Shown piece by piece: positions 52,859 to 61,092 of a DNA stretch of 64,000 nucleotides (position 1 is the stretch's first letter; every line of letters begins with the position of its first letter). The position numbers and the translations under genes are program-made. This stretch comes from Hyphomicrobiaceae bacterium (GTDB lineage: Bacteria > Pseudomonadota > Alphaproteobacteria > Rhizobiales > Hyphomicrobiaceae). The notes below the pieces were generated by a model. That model searched no databases and was not told the origin of the DNA. It saw only the letters and a program-made list of their open reading frames with translations. The stretch is from positions 62,001 through 126,000 of the forward strand of contig JACKJH010000002.1 in the NCBI GenBank assembly GCA_020638055.1, in the 5' to 3' direction.

Positions 52859-55201
52859 TTATTTGGGTAGCGCGAATGCCACAATGTAGTCGCCCCATGC
52901 AGACATGTTGTAGCGCGCGCCACCCGCAGAAATGACGATGTACTGGCGGCCGTCCTTGCCAACATAGCTCATAGGTGTGGCTTGCGTTCCAATTGGCAAC
53001 CGCCCCTTCCATATGAGGTCACCCGTTTGAATGTCGAAAGCGCGCAGATAATAATCCTGGAAGCCGGCATAGAACGCGATGCCTCCGCCGGTAATCATCG
53101 GTCCTCCAAGCGGCGGCAAGCCGACGTAGAAACCGATGCCAGGCTGGAATTTGCCCAAAGCAAGGTCTTGCGCTGATCCTGCAGGGAATTGCCAGATATG
53201 CTTGCCGGTTGCCAGGTCGATAGCTGAAATCGTTCCCCAAGGCGGCCGTAGGCAGGGTATGCCGAGTGGCGAAGAGAAACTGCCGCGTTGCATGGCATAG
53301 GGCGTGCCAAGCATCGGGTGGAAGGCGCCGCTTTCGCCGGTGTATTTCATATCCGGCGTGACCTTGTCTCTTGGCAGCAGATTCTGAACCAACGGCATGC
53401 GCATTTCCGCCGCAACCATGACTTTGCGGCTCTCATCAACGGCCGCGCTGCCGAAATTCATCCCCCCCATCGGTCCTGGCCATACGAGCGACTTGTGTGT
53501 TGACGGTGTCGTGTATTCTCCATCATAGCGGTATTTGTGGAATAGTATCCGGCAAACCATCTGATCAATCGGCGTCGCGCCCCACATCATACGCTCGGTC
53601 AACGGCTCTGTTCCGATCGCCGCCATATCTGTCGAATAGGGTTGTGTTTCCGAGTAGCGATCGCCTTTGACGGTGCCGTCGGGCTTCGGCGCTGGTTTTT
53701 CGACGACCCGCTTGATCGGTTCACCGGTTCTGCGATCGAGAACGAAGACCTGCGCCCGTTTCGTTGTCTGGATCAGGCCGGGAGTGAAGCCGCCCTTGCC
53801 ATCGGGAATGTCTGCCAGCACGGGTTGAGAAGGAACGTCATAGTCCCAAAGGTCGTGATGCGTGGTTTGGAAATGCCACTTCACATCGCCGGTGTTGAGG
53901 TCGAGGGCAACAACCGAAGAGCTGTACTCGTCGTCGAAGTCGCGGCGCGTGCCACCCCAGATGTCAGGCGTTGCATTGCCCAAAGGCACATAGACCATGC
54001 CAAGGTCGACGTCGAACGCCAGTAGCGACCACGCGTTCGGCGTGCCAACGGTGTAACTTTGGCCTTCTGGTGGAAGTCCCTTCAGGGTCGGGTTGCCCAT
54101 ATCCCAGACCCATGCCAATGCGCCGGTGCGCGCATCATAGGCGCGAATGACACCAGATGGTTCACCAAGCGTAACATTGTCGATGACCCGCCCGCCGACT
54201 ACAATCTTGTCTCCAGCTACGACTGGACCACTGGAGTTTGTGAGGTAGTTGGCGTCGGCTTTTCCCATGCCAGCCCATAGACTGACTGTTCCACCATCGC
54301 CAAATGTCTCACACGGCTTACCATCGCTTGCGCGCACTGAGATCAAGCGTGCATCAACCGTCGATTCAACGAGCCGAGGACCACAGCTATCACCCGGACC
54401 TGGATCGAAATATCCAATGGAGCGACAGCGCTTCCAATCTGCAGTTTCCGCCTTGGGATCAAACTTCCATTTAATTTTACCTGTGTCGCCATCGAGAGCC
54501 GTTATCTGCCCGACGGGCCCGCAGTGATATAGAGTGCCATCAACGTAGAGTGGCACAGTCTGATCCTGCTCATGCTTGGACTGGTCTGCCAAGAACCCGG
54601 TGCGGGCAGTCCAGGCCACTTCGAGCTTGTCAATGTTTTCTGGCGTAATCTGCGTGAAAGGTGCAAACCGCGATCCCGAACCGGTGCGGCCATAGGCATA
54701 CCAGTTGTTGCCAGCGTCCGTCGTGGTCTTTGCAACGTCGCTTTTTGCAAGCGGTGTTGTGTTGACGATAATGTCATGGGGATAAAACATCGCCGTCAGG
54801 TAGCCGACAAACATGGCGGCTAATGCAAGACCAACTGCGAAATAGCTTTTGGACGAAACTGGCCGGGTATCGCGAGGCAACAACGGCACGACGAGCAACA
54901 CCAATGCAGCAAGAAAGATCGGAGCGACAAGTCGTGGTACCGAGGGCCAGAACGCCAGCCCTGTCTCGTAAAAGCTCCACACCAATGTAAAGATAAAAAA
55001 CAGCAGGTAGATCCGGACACCAGCAATACGCCCTTGCCACAGTGCGGCACCAGCCAAACTCATGGCCGCACCTGCCAGTGCGTAATACCAGGATCCTCCA
55101 AGCGTGATCAGATAAACTCCGCCGACAAGTAGCGACAGACCGGCCAAAAGGGTTACCAAAGCAACCAGCCGTACGAGCCAATGCACTTTTAGGTTTTGCA
55201 T
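52859..55201 (-). CDS. gcd: PQQ-dependent membrane glucose dehydrogenase
   Basis: Gcd oxidises D-glucose to gluconolactone at the periplasmic face and passes electrons to ubiquinone. The 780-residue product has an N-terminal membrane part of about five spans (residues ~8-135) and then an eight-bladed propeller for PQQ: NNWYAYGRTGSGSRFAPFTQ, LEVAWTARTG, YHCGPVGQITALDGDTGKIK, HHDLWDYDVPSQPVLADIPD and GGARYNMSAWGDYIVAFALP. The length fits the family (796 in E. coli). I chose the ATG at 55201 (GGAG at spacing 6) over 55213. No pqq biosynthesis genes are in the window. Confidence 0.95.
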   Translation of the reverse strand: MQNLKVHWLVRLVALVTLLAGLSLLVGGVYLITLGGSWYYALAGAAMSLAGAALWQGRIAGVRIYLLFFIFTLVWSFYETGLAFWPSVPRLVAPIFLAALVLLVVPLLPRDTRPVSSKSYFAVGLALAAMFVGYLTAMFYPHDIIVNTTPLAKSDVAKTTTDAGNNWYAYGRTGSGSRFAPFTQITPENIDKLEVAWTARTGFLADQSKHEQDQTVPLYVDGTLYHCGPVGQITALDGDTGKIKWKFDPKAETADWKRCRSIGYFDPGPGDSCGPRLVESTVDARLISVRASDGKPCETFGDGGTVSLWAGMGKADANYLTNSSGPVVAGDKIVVGGRVIDNVTLGEPSGVIRAYDARTGALAWVWDMGNPTLKGLPPEGQSYTVGTPNAWSLLAFDVDLGMVYVPLGNATPDIWGGTRRDFDDEYSSSVVALDLNTGDVKWHFQTTHHDLWDYDVPSQPVLADIPDGKGGFTPGLIQTTKRAQVFVLDRRTGEPIKRVVEKPAPKPDGTVKGDRYSETQPYSTDMAAIGTEPLTERMMWGATPIDQMVCRILFHKYRYDGEYTTPSTHKSLVWPGPMGGMNFGSAAVDESRKVMVAAEMRMPLVQNLLPRDKVTPDMKYTGESGAFHPMLGTPYAMQRGSFSSPLGIPCLRPPWGTISAIDLATGKHIWQFPAGSAQDLALGKFQPGIGFYVGLPPLGGPMITGGGIAFYAGFQDYYLRAFDIQTGDLIWKGRLPIGTQATPMSYVGKDGRQYIVISAGGARYNMSAWGDYIVAFALPK

Positions 55202-55569
55202 AATGCGCTCCATGCCAAAAATTTAATCAAATATTATTCCAATTTTCACCTTTAACAATTCCGCAGCCCTCTGGCTTGGTGGTTTGGTTATCACCCGGCA
55301 GTGATAACTCAGTTGCCATACATTGCGATCGGGCTTCCAAAGCCAATCGACAAACTATGTCGTAAGAGTTCATCTGATAGGGCAAATCCCCAACCTCTAT
55401 CCATGATGGGGATCAACTCTCACTCCCAACCCTCTTCCAGTCTTGCGGATTCTCAATGCACACCCGACTGGAGGGCAAATCCCAAAAACTATCCAACGCT
55501 TACGTTTAGTTCACCATAATCGGGCATGGTGCGCAAAGTCGTTTTGAGTGAACATCGAGTTGCAGTGTC
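55202..55569. other. Divergent gap upstream of gcd (368 bp)
   Basis: No gene is seen. It is AT-rich near gcd and must hold the gcd promoter. A direct repeat AGGGCAAATCCC occurs at 55379-55390 and 55472-55483, 93 bp apart; whether this is a binding site is not known. Confidence 0.45.
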
Positions 55570-55980
55570 ATGTCTGAGTTTCTAGCGCCGCTAGGCAGTA
55601 TTCTTTTTCAGGCCGGTGCGGTTGCCGCACTGCTCATCCTCACCCCCGTATTGTATGGCGCCGTCGTCTCGATGCGCCGCTGGTGGTTGGTTCTATTCGC
55701 CGCAACGGTTATTGCAGGAACGGCCTCCCGGTTGGCGTTTGAGGGCCCACTCTTAAAAACAGCAGCATTACTGCCCCAGAGCATGCTTCCCAATACGGCC
55801 GGCTTTTTAGGAATTGCCATCAGTTACGTCGCGCTTGCAACCATTGTAAGGCTGACGACGTTGCGGCTGGAATGGCTTGGATGGAAATCCAGATCAATCA
55901 CCGACATCCACGTCTTGGGCTATCTGGCCCCGACTGTGGGCGCTGTATATCTGCTGCTGCCATGGAGCATGTTTAGCTGA
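55570..55980 (+). CDS. Small membrane protein of unknown function, 3' end inside a repeat
   Basis: The 136-residue product has about four hydrophobic spans (roughly 8-32, 38-55, 75-98 and 112-132). No family is recognised. The last codons and stop (W-S-M-F-S-stop) lie in the first bases of a family D repeat (from 55965). The repeat may have been inserted near the old 3' end and replaced the C-terminus. Confidence 0.6.
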   Translation: MSEFLAPLGSILFQAGAVAALLILTPVLYGAVVSMRRWWLVLFAATVIAGTASRLAFEGPLLKTAALLPQSMLPNTAGFLGIAISYVALATIVRLTTLRLEWLGWKSRSITDIHVLGYLAPTVGAVYLLLPWSMFS

Positions 55981-56065
55981 AGTGTGCAGCGGTAGAGCCG
56001 TGAAGAACATGCTCCCGACCAAAGAGAGCATGTTTAGCTGAAGCGTGCAGCGGTAGAGCCGTGAA
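55965..56065 (+). repeat. Family D hairpin, two tandem copies
   Basis: Copy a (55965-56014) is a hairpin with arms GAGCATGTT / GAACATGCTC; copy b (56026-56065) repeats the first 40 bp with one difference (T to C) but lacks the closing arm. The period is 61 bp. The family is shared with 14557-14604. Confidence 0.75.
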
Positions 56066-56177
56066 AAACCCGGCGGCAATCAAAAGCATGGAGCCGTTAT
56101 CAATTCCGTGTCCAACCAAGGTCATTTTCGCAGTTCAATTCTTGACTTTGGTTAGATAACACCTGTCGCGCGGGTTC

Positions 56178-56320
56178 TAGTGTTCCGACTCTGACGCTTG
56201 ATTCCCTGTCGGGCCCCGACGCGTCAGCCCGGAACCCTAGCATTCTCATTGTTTGTGTTCTGGATTCACGATCGTTTGACGACCTTCGCCCGGGAATCAA
56301 ACGTTCGATCCTGAACACTA
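56178..56320 (+). repeat. Family B double-hairpin element, copy 2
   Basis: It is 143 bp with the same ends (TAGTGTTC...GAACACTA) and only two mismatches to 3288-3430 (positions in the AT-rich middle and near the right end). It lies 50 bp upstream of the ferredoxin gene. Confidence 0.88.
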
Positions 56321-56369
56321 GGCTTCAGCAGGTCCGTCCTCGAAACAGCCACGAAAAACGCCAGGTGCG

Positions 56370-56633
56370 ATGTCAGAGCCATTTGAAATCCTTCTCGTAT
56401 GGTCTGAAGTGGTGTTGCAGGTGCCCGCTGGGGTTTCTGCCGCCAAGGTTTTGATAGACGCCGGCGTACCAATCGACATGGGTTGCGAGCACGGCGAATG
56501 CGGCACTTGTTCAACTGAATACGTCGAAGGTGACGTCATTCATAAAGACACATGCCTCACCGAGGGGACACGTCAGCACGAATTCTGTCCGTGCGTGTCT
56601 CGTGCACGTGGAAGATTGGTGCTTCCATTCTGA
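56370..56633 (+). CDS. Stand-alone plant-type [2Fe-2S] ferredoxin
   Basis: The 87-residue product has the cluster cysteines in GCEHGECGTCSTEYVEGDVI and FCPCVSRARGR. Its sequence around them, with HKDTCLTE and the C-terminal RLVLPF, is that of the C-terminal ferredoxin domain of phthalate dioxygenase reductase/VanB-type reductases, not of free ferredoxins such as FdxB. It therefore may be a domain left after loss of the flavin part, or a genuine small electron carrier. No oxygenase or reductase is adjacent. A family B element lies just upstream, and the next gene converges on it. Confidence 0.82.
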   Translation: MSEPFEILLVWSEVVLQVPAGVSAAKVLIDAGVPIDMGCEHGECGTCSTEYVEGDVIHKDTCLTEGTRQHEFCPCVSRARGRLVLPF

Positions 56634-56654
56634 TCGCGTCGCCGTTTTTAAGAC

Positions 56655-57449
56655 CTATTTGTCAGCCGGTGATGACGCTGGTGGTGCCTTTGGTTCATCC
56701 TTCTTGTTCTTCGCGCTCCATTCAGCACTGACCAAACGGAAACTGCCACCAAGCTGAACCATACTATTGGAGAATTGCTGGAGCTGGACTGTCAATTTTA
56801 CGGGTTTGCGCTCCGGTTTGAAAATTCGATCGATAATGCCAAGGCTCTCGTCAATATGCACGGTGGGTTCCAGCGTTAACTCGAACGTCCCTGTTTCGGT
56901 AACGAGCTTGGGCCATGAAGAGCCTTTGTTGAAAAATAAAATCGTGCCTGAATAGGTGCCACGACCTGGAACCGAAATAGGCGCAAACGGGGTCTTCGGT
57001 CTGTCCACGCGTTCGAACGACCCCGACTTCCTGTCAAATCGACCTGGCGGCACGAAGTAGCTTCCGTCGACCGTGTAGGCGGAATAAAACTCCTTTTCCA
57101 TGCCACCCTTATCTGCCTTCACACGCAAATCTAGCGACAGCACCGCGCCATCGCGCGCACCCTGATTGGCAATAGTAATGGGCACGGCGAAAATCTCCGC
57201 ATCATCGCCTTCGCGCGTGTAATGCACGACGGGTGACGCGTAAAGTTGCAGATCTGGCTGCTTTAGCGACGTTTCCCAAAGGCTGTAGGCCGAAAACGCC
57301 AGCGCAAACAGCGACACGATTGCTGCGATCCAGTTGGACAGCATGTGAGAAGGATGATTGTCTTGTACCGCCGTCTGCGCGGCATTTTGAGCGACATTAT
57401 CTGGTGCGTTCGGATCGAGCTGACTGCCGGTCCATGTATTTCTTGTCAT
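56655..57449 (-). CDS. Single-span membrane protein of unknown function
   Basis: The 264-residue product has a short cytoplasmic N-terminus, one membrane span (IAAIVSLFALAFSAYSLWET, about residues 39-58) and a large beta-rich domain that would lie in the periplasm (PDLQLYASPVVHYTREGDDA; SFERVDRPKTPFAPISVPGR). It ends in a charged Lys/Pro tail. I do not recognise a family. It is 118 bp downstream of the hydrolase gene on the same strand, so the two may be co-transcribed. Confidence 0.65.
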   Translation of the reverse strand: MTRNTWTGSQLDPNAPDNVAQNAAQTAVQDNHPSHMLSNWIAAIVSLFALAFSAYSLWETSLKQPDLQLYASPVVHYTREGDDAEIFAVPITIANQGARDGAVLSLDLRVKADKGGMEKEFYSAYTVDGSYFVPPGRFDRKSGSFERVDRPKTPFAPISVPGRGTYSGTILFFNKGSSWPKLVTETGTFELTLEPTVHIDESLGIIDRIFKPERKPVKLTVQLQQFSNSMVQLGGSFRLVSAEWSAKNKKDEPKAPPASSPADK

Positions 57450-57567
57450 TAGCCCCCCGGCTCAAAGCGTTCTCTCCCATACCTATAACTAGATTGGAAC
57501 GGAAAATCGGGCAGGTATGAGGCAGCCCGGCCAGACACTGCCGGCAGCATGGGTGAAGAATAGCGTT

Positions 57568-58851
57568 TCACCCCGTTTGCGCCATCCAATCCGCCATCAA
57601 CCCCAGAATCCGTTTGTCCTCGTATAGCCCTGAGTGCCGTAGTCCCCGCTTGGCGTCTTCCTCCGCCGTGAAAGGCACTTCTTGGTGAGTGTTGGATCTA
57701 ACAGCGGGAACAATCGCACTTGAACTTATACCAATGTCGATATGCGCATGGATGGAGGGGCGCTCCCAGCCGAAGCCTGCTGGATGACCACGAAGGACAC
57801 TCAACATATAACGCGCCACGACCAGAAATGCCCACACACTCCCTGCTGTAACGAGAATGAGGAAGATCAGGTAAAGCGCCCAATCGTCAAACGTCTTGGG
57901 ATCGATGCCCGTCAGGTCGGTAATTGGCGCATTGAAAATGCCGACCATGAAAACGATGAAGAACGCCGAGCTGGCAACCGGCACGACAACATTCTTGAAC
58001 CAGTCAACGGCCCTGTTGGGTACCGCGCTCGCTTGTTGCAATGTTGCAAGCAGCCACCCCGCTTCATCGCCTGGATATACAAAACTTAAAACCGCTGTGC
58101 GCGGCATGGGTTTGAGCTCAAGCGCGTTTCCAAGCCTCATGGCTGCACGCCGCGCACTGAGCGGAAAAGTTAAATATGCCAGCGCTTTCGATACCAAGGG
58201 TATGCCCACCGACCAAACCATCCAACCCACGGCAATTGCGCCAACAGCACCCCAGGTTCCCCAGGCCTGGGTTTGGGAATAGACGGCGAAGGCCGTCAAG
58301 ATGCCGATGATAAGGCTTACCATCCAGCCTATCATATTCAGAACAAAGCCTTCCTCGCGGTCAACCCGCAGTGAAGCATCGTTGGCACCCACAAGGTAGT
58401 CGCGAGGCTTCGCATAAATAAACGGCGTGCCGAGTGTAGCGATACCTGCGGCATGCAATTCCATTGGCAAATGTTTGTGGGCCAGCAGCGCAACGTTTCC
58501 GCCATGGCTATGGGCAATGATGAAGTGCTGGCAATCGGGGCAACTTTTGCGTAGATCGCGGATATGATCCGCCATCTCATAGCCGGCCTTCACACGCGCT
58601 TTATGCGTATTGCGGCCCGACCACTCGAAAGTGCCAAAAACCACATCGCGTCGCTGCCGGTAAAGCGTCGCTGCAATCTCCCGCCGCAGGATCGAACCTT
58701 CCTTGGTCCATAGAGCACCTTTGGCAAAGGTCCCGTGAACCAACGTTACAACGATTGGGCCAGGCTTGAGTTGGCGGCCCAAACCTGCATCAGCCGGCAT
58801 TTCATCCTGCTTTGCCGAACGCACTGTTGCGTTGACATTCCCCCGTTCCAT
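57568..58851 (-). CDS. Membrane-anchored alpha/beta hydrolase
   Basis: The 427-residue product has an alpha/beta hydrolase core: VTLVHGTFAKG (oxyanion region, His ~39), a nucleophile elbow IIAHSHGGNVALLAH (Ser ~115), and candidate Asp (YPGDEAG, ~262) and His (RHSGLYED, ~406) to complete the triad. Four hydrophobic spans (about 170-190, 200-220, 285-310 and 327-350) sit between and after these, so the active domain is split by membrane segments. The substrate is unknown. I chose the ATG at 58851, with AGGGCGG upstream, over a TTG at 58875. Confidence 0.75.
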   Translation of the reverse strand: MERGNVNATVRSAKQDEMPADAGLGRQLKPGPIVVTLVHGTFAKGALWTKEGSILRREIAATLYRQRRDVVFGTFEWSGRNTHKARVKAGYEMADHIRDLRKSCPDCQHFIIAHSHGGNVALLAHKHLPMELHAAGIATLGTPFIYAKPRDYLVGANDASLRVDREEGFVLNMIGWMVSLIIGILTAFAVYSQTQAWGTWGAVGAIAVGWMVWSVGIPLVSKALAYLTFPLSARRAAMRLGNALELKPMPRTAVLSFVYPGDEAGWLLATLQQASAVPNRAVDWFKNVVVPVASSAFFIVFMVGIFNAPITDLTGIDPKTFDDWALYLIFLILVTAGSVWAFLVVARYMLSVLRGHPAGFGWERPSIHAHIDIGISSSAIVPAVRSNTHQEVPFTAEEDAKRGLRHSGLYEDKRILGLMADWMAQTG

Positions 58852-58993
58852 CAGCGTACCGCCCTGATCCCACAATCACCACCCAGGGCTAGGCTATGCC
58901 AGAAACGGCCGCCGTGTGAAGCGTTTCATGCCCGATCGGAAACGATCGTATGCGGCGCTTTTATCGAAGTCGTTTGAATAGCAAAAATCAGGA

Positions 58994-60790
58994 TCAGGCC
59001 GGAGTGTTGCGAAGCTGGCGAAGTGCTGCGCGCATGCCATGCCATGTCGTATCGTGGCTGGCGTTGCGTTCAGCAATCGTCACCTCGGTATCATCCTGGC
59101 GCAGATAAAGTCGTTTGGCATGATAGCGGGCAAGGCTGGGGCGATGCGCGACACTGACAACGGTCGTCCCGTAAAGACGTGTCAGGAACAGTTCCATCAA
59201 TCGTACCTGGCCTGGTTCATCAAGAGCCGAGGTCGCCTCATCCAGAAATGCAATGTCTGGCTTATGCAGAAGAACGCGGGCAAACGAGATGCGCTGTTGC
59301 TCGCCGCCGGAAAGTTTGCGGTCCCAGGCCTCGCTGACGCCCTCTTCCAGAAGCGGCACCAACTCCTGCAGGCCGGTGCTGACGAGCACTTCGGCAAATT
59401 CCTCGGTGGTGAATGTGTCTGGTGTCGATGGATACGCCAACGCAGCCGCGAGCCTGCCATGCGGCAGGTAAGGTCGTTGCGGCAGGAACATCACCTTTGC
59501 ATCCGGCGGGATCTGCACGGCGCCCGAACCCCAGGGCCAGATCCCGGCCATTGCACGCAAAAGGGTACTTTTTCCAGTGCCTGAAGCACCCTCCACCAGG
59601 GTTGCATCACCTGGTGAAATTTCAACATTGGCCTCCGCTATGAGACGTTGGCCCGAATGCAGGTCGACCGCCACCCATTCAAGACGCAGCTTGTCGTCCG
59701 AACTATCCTGCATCTGAATGCGCGAGTGCATGCTGCCTTGATCGTCGGCAAGCGCAATACTGTCGACGAGTTGCATGACACGAGTGGCTGAAGCATACCA
59801 TTGCGACAATGCTGCAAAGTTTGAGGTGAACCAGCCCGCCGCTGCCTGCACCGTTCCGAATGCCGCAGCGACCTGCGTAACCGCCCCGAGCGTGACGTCA
59901 CCCGACAGATACTTCGGCGACATCAGCAAAACGGGCACGATTGAATGCGCAAGCCCATTGGCGGAAATGACGAACGTCATGGCGCTCCAGGTTCGCGCGT
60001 AGGCAAGCCAGCGGTCGATCACGCCGTCAAATTCAGCGCTCAATATGCGCTTTTCTGCGTCGCCCGCATGCAGCAGAGCGATCGATTCCGCGTTCTCCCT
60101 GACGCGGGTAAGAGCGTAACGGTAGGAGGCTTCAGCCTGGCTCCGCGACGAGATCCGCCTGGCCAATTTTCCCCCGACCAGAACCATGGCCGACGATACG
60201 AGGAACGCATAGATCACCGCGGCGAGAAACATGGCCCCAGGTATTGTCACACCCATAAAGTCAGCACTGCCGCCAGCCACCCAAAGCACGCCCGAAAACA
60301 TGATCAGATTTAACAATGATGTCGTAAGTCCAGACGTCAGATCGACGATTGGCTCGACGCCAAGTCGCACGTCTTCGGCAATACGCTGTTCGGGATACTC
60401 CGCCGTGCCGGTCATCACGGTCATGCGATAAAATGCGTTGTTGGAAATCCAGCGTGACGTCACCCGCCGTGTGACCAGTTCACGCCAAAGGATTTGAAGT
60501 CGCAAGCGCGCCCAGATGGCGGCCATGGACGTCACACCCGCCACGACGATCAGACCGATAAAGACCAGTGCCAACCATTGGACCTCCTGCGCAGCCCGCT
60601 TTTCAAGGGCATCGAAAAAGTAACGGTTCCAGAGGTTGGAGCCGAAATTTACGCCGACCTCCAAAAGCAGCAGGGCGCCAACGGTCGCGACAAGGATGAT
60701 CGATTGCCAACGTTTGGGATGGTCCTTCTTCGGCAGGATGAGCATAAGCATTGCGCCGATCGTACGGAACATTCCAAAGCGCAATTCCAT
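58994..60790 (-). CDS. ABC exporter half-transporter, SbmA/BacA-like (YddA type)
   Basis: The 598-residue fused permease-ATPase has a membrane domain of about six spans (to ~residue 310) of the SbmA/BacA type, with YRMTVMTGTAEYPEQRIAED, the EYPEQRI motif being characteristic. Its ATPase has Walker A GASGTGKST (~401-409), the signature LSGGEQQ (~493) and Walker B DIAFLDEATSALDE (~512). Relatives move peptides, vitamin B12 or very-long-chain acyl groups. I chose the ATG at 60790 over a TTG at 60823. It is divergent from the Fic gene, with the palindromic operators in between. Confidence 0.9.
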   Translation of the reverse strand: MELRFGMFRTIGAMLMLILPKKDHPKRWQSIILVATVGALLLLEVGVNFGSNLWNRYFFDALEKRAAQEVQWLALVFIGLIVVAGVTSMAAIWARLRLQILWRELVTRRVTSRWISNNAFYRMTVMTGTAEYPEQRIAEDVRLGVEPIVDLTSGLTTSLLNLIMFSGVLWVAGGSADFMGVTIPGAMFLAAVIYAFLVSSAMVLVGGKLARRISSRSQAEASYRYALTRVRENAESIALLHAGDAEKRILSAEFDGVIDRWLAYARTWSAMTFVISANGLAHSIVPVLLMSPKYLSGDVTLGAVTQVAAAFGTVQAAAGWFTSNFAALSQWYASATRVMQLVDSIALADDQGSMHSRIQMQDSSDDKLRLEWVAVDLHSGQRLIAEANVEISPGDATLVEGASGTGKSTLLRAMAGIWPWGSGAVQIPPDAKVMFLPQRPYLPHGRLAAALAYPSTPDTFTTEEFAEVLVSTGLQELVPLLEEGVSEAWDRKLSGGEQQRISFARVLLHKPDIAFLDEATSALDEPGQVRLMELFLTRLYGTTVVSVAHRPSLARYHAKRLYLRQDDTEVTIAERNASHDTTWHGMRAALRQLRNTPA

Positions 60791-60980
60791 TGTGATGCTC
60801 TCAGACGTTAATGCCCGGATCAATCAACGCCCGGCTGAGCATGCCGGTTCCACCGTAGTGTCGGTGTTTTCTCGCCATCACAACCCAGACGCGGGCCTGA
60901 CTGGACCGGCGCCTTAACGATAGCCAGCCACCCGACAGCGCAGACTGTCAGACCCCGAAATTTGCCTAGAAGGATCTTGG

Positions 60981-61085
60981 ATATGTCGATAAAAATAATT
61001 TTCATCGACATATCACCCCGGATATGTCGATGGCGTCAACATGCGTAAGCATATATGTCGACAAAATATGCTTTTATCGACATAT
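60981..61085 (+). promoter_or_regulatory. Three-palindrome operator array upstream of the Fic gene
   Basis: Three sites built on ATATGTCGAT lie in a row: (1) 60981-61013, ATATGTCGAT-N13-ATCGACATAT, with only one mispaired position; (2) 61022-61054, with a perfect left arm but only CATAT conserved on the right; (3) 61053-61085, ATATGTCGAC-N13-ATCGACATAT, also nearly perfect. Their starts are 41 and 31 bp apart, close to four and three helical turns. This fits cooperative binding of a dimer on one face of DNA. The Fic gene begins 8 bp after the last site. Confidence 0.7.
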
Positions 61086-61092
61086 TAAGCTG

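Noticed and set aside
55379..55483. Direct repeat AGGGCAAATCCC, two copies 93 bp apart upstream of gcd
   Set aside because: There are only two copies, too few to call an operator or array; kept as a note in the gap entry.
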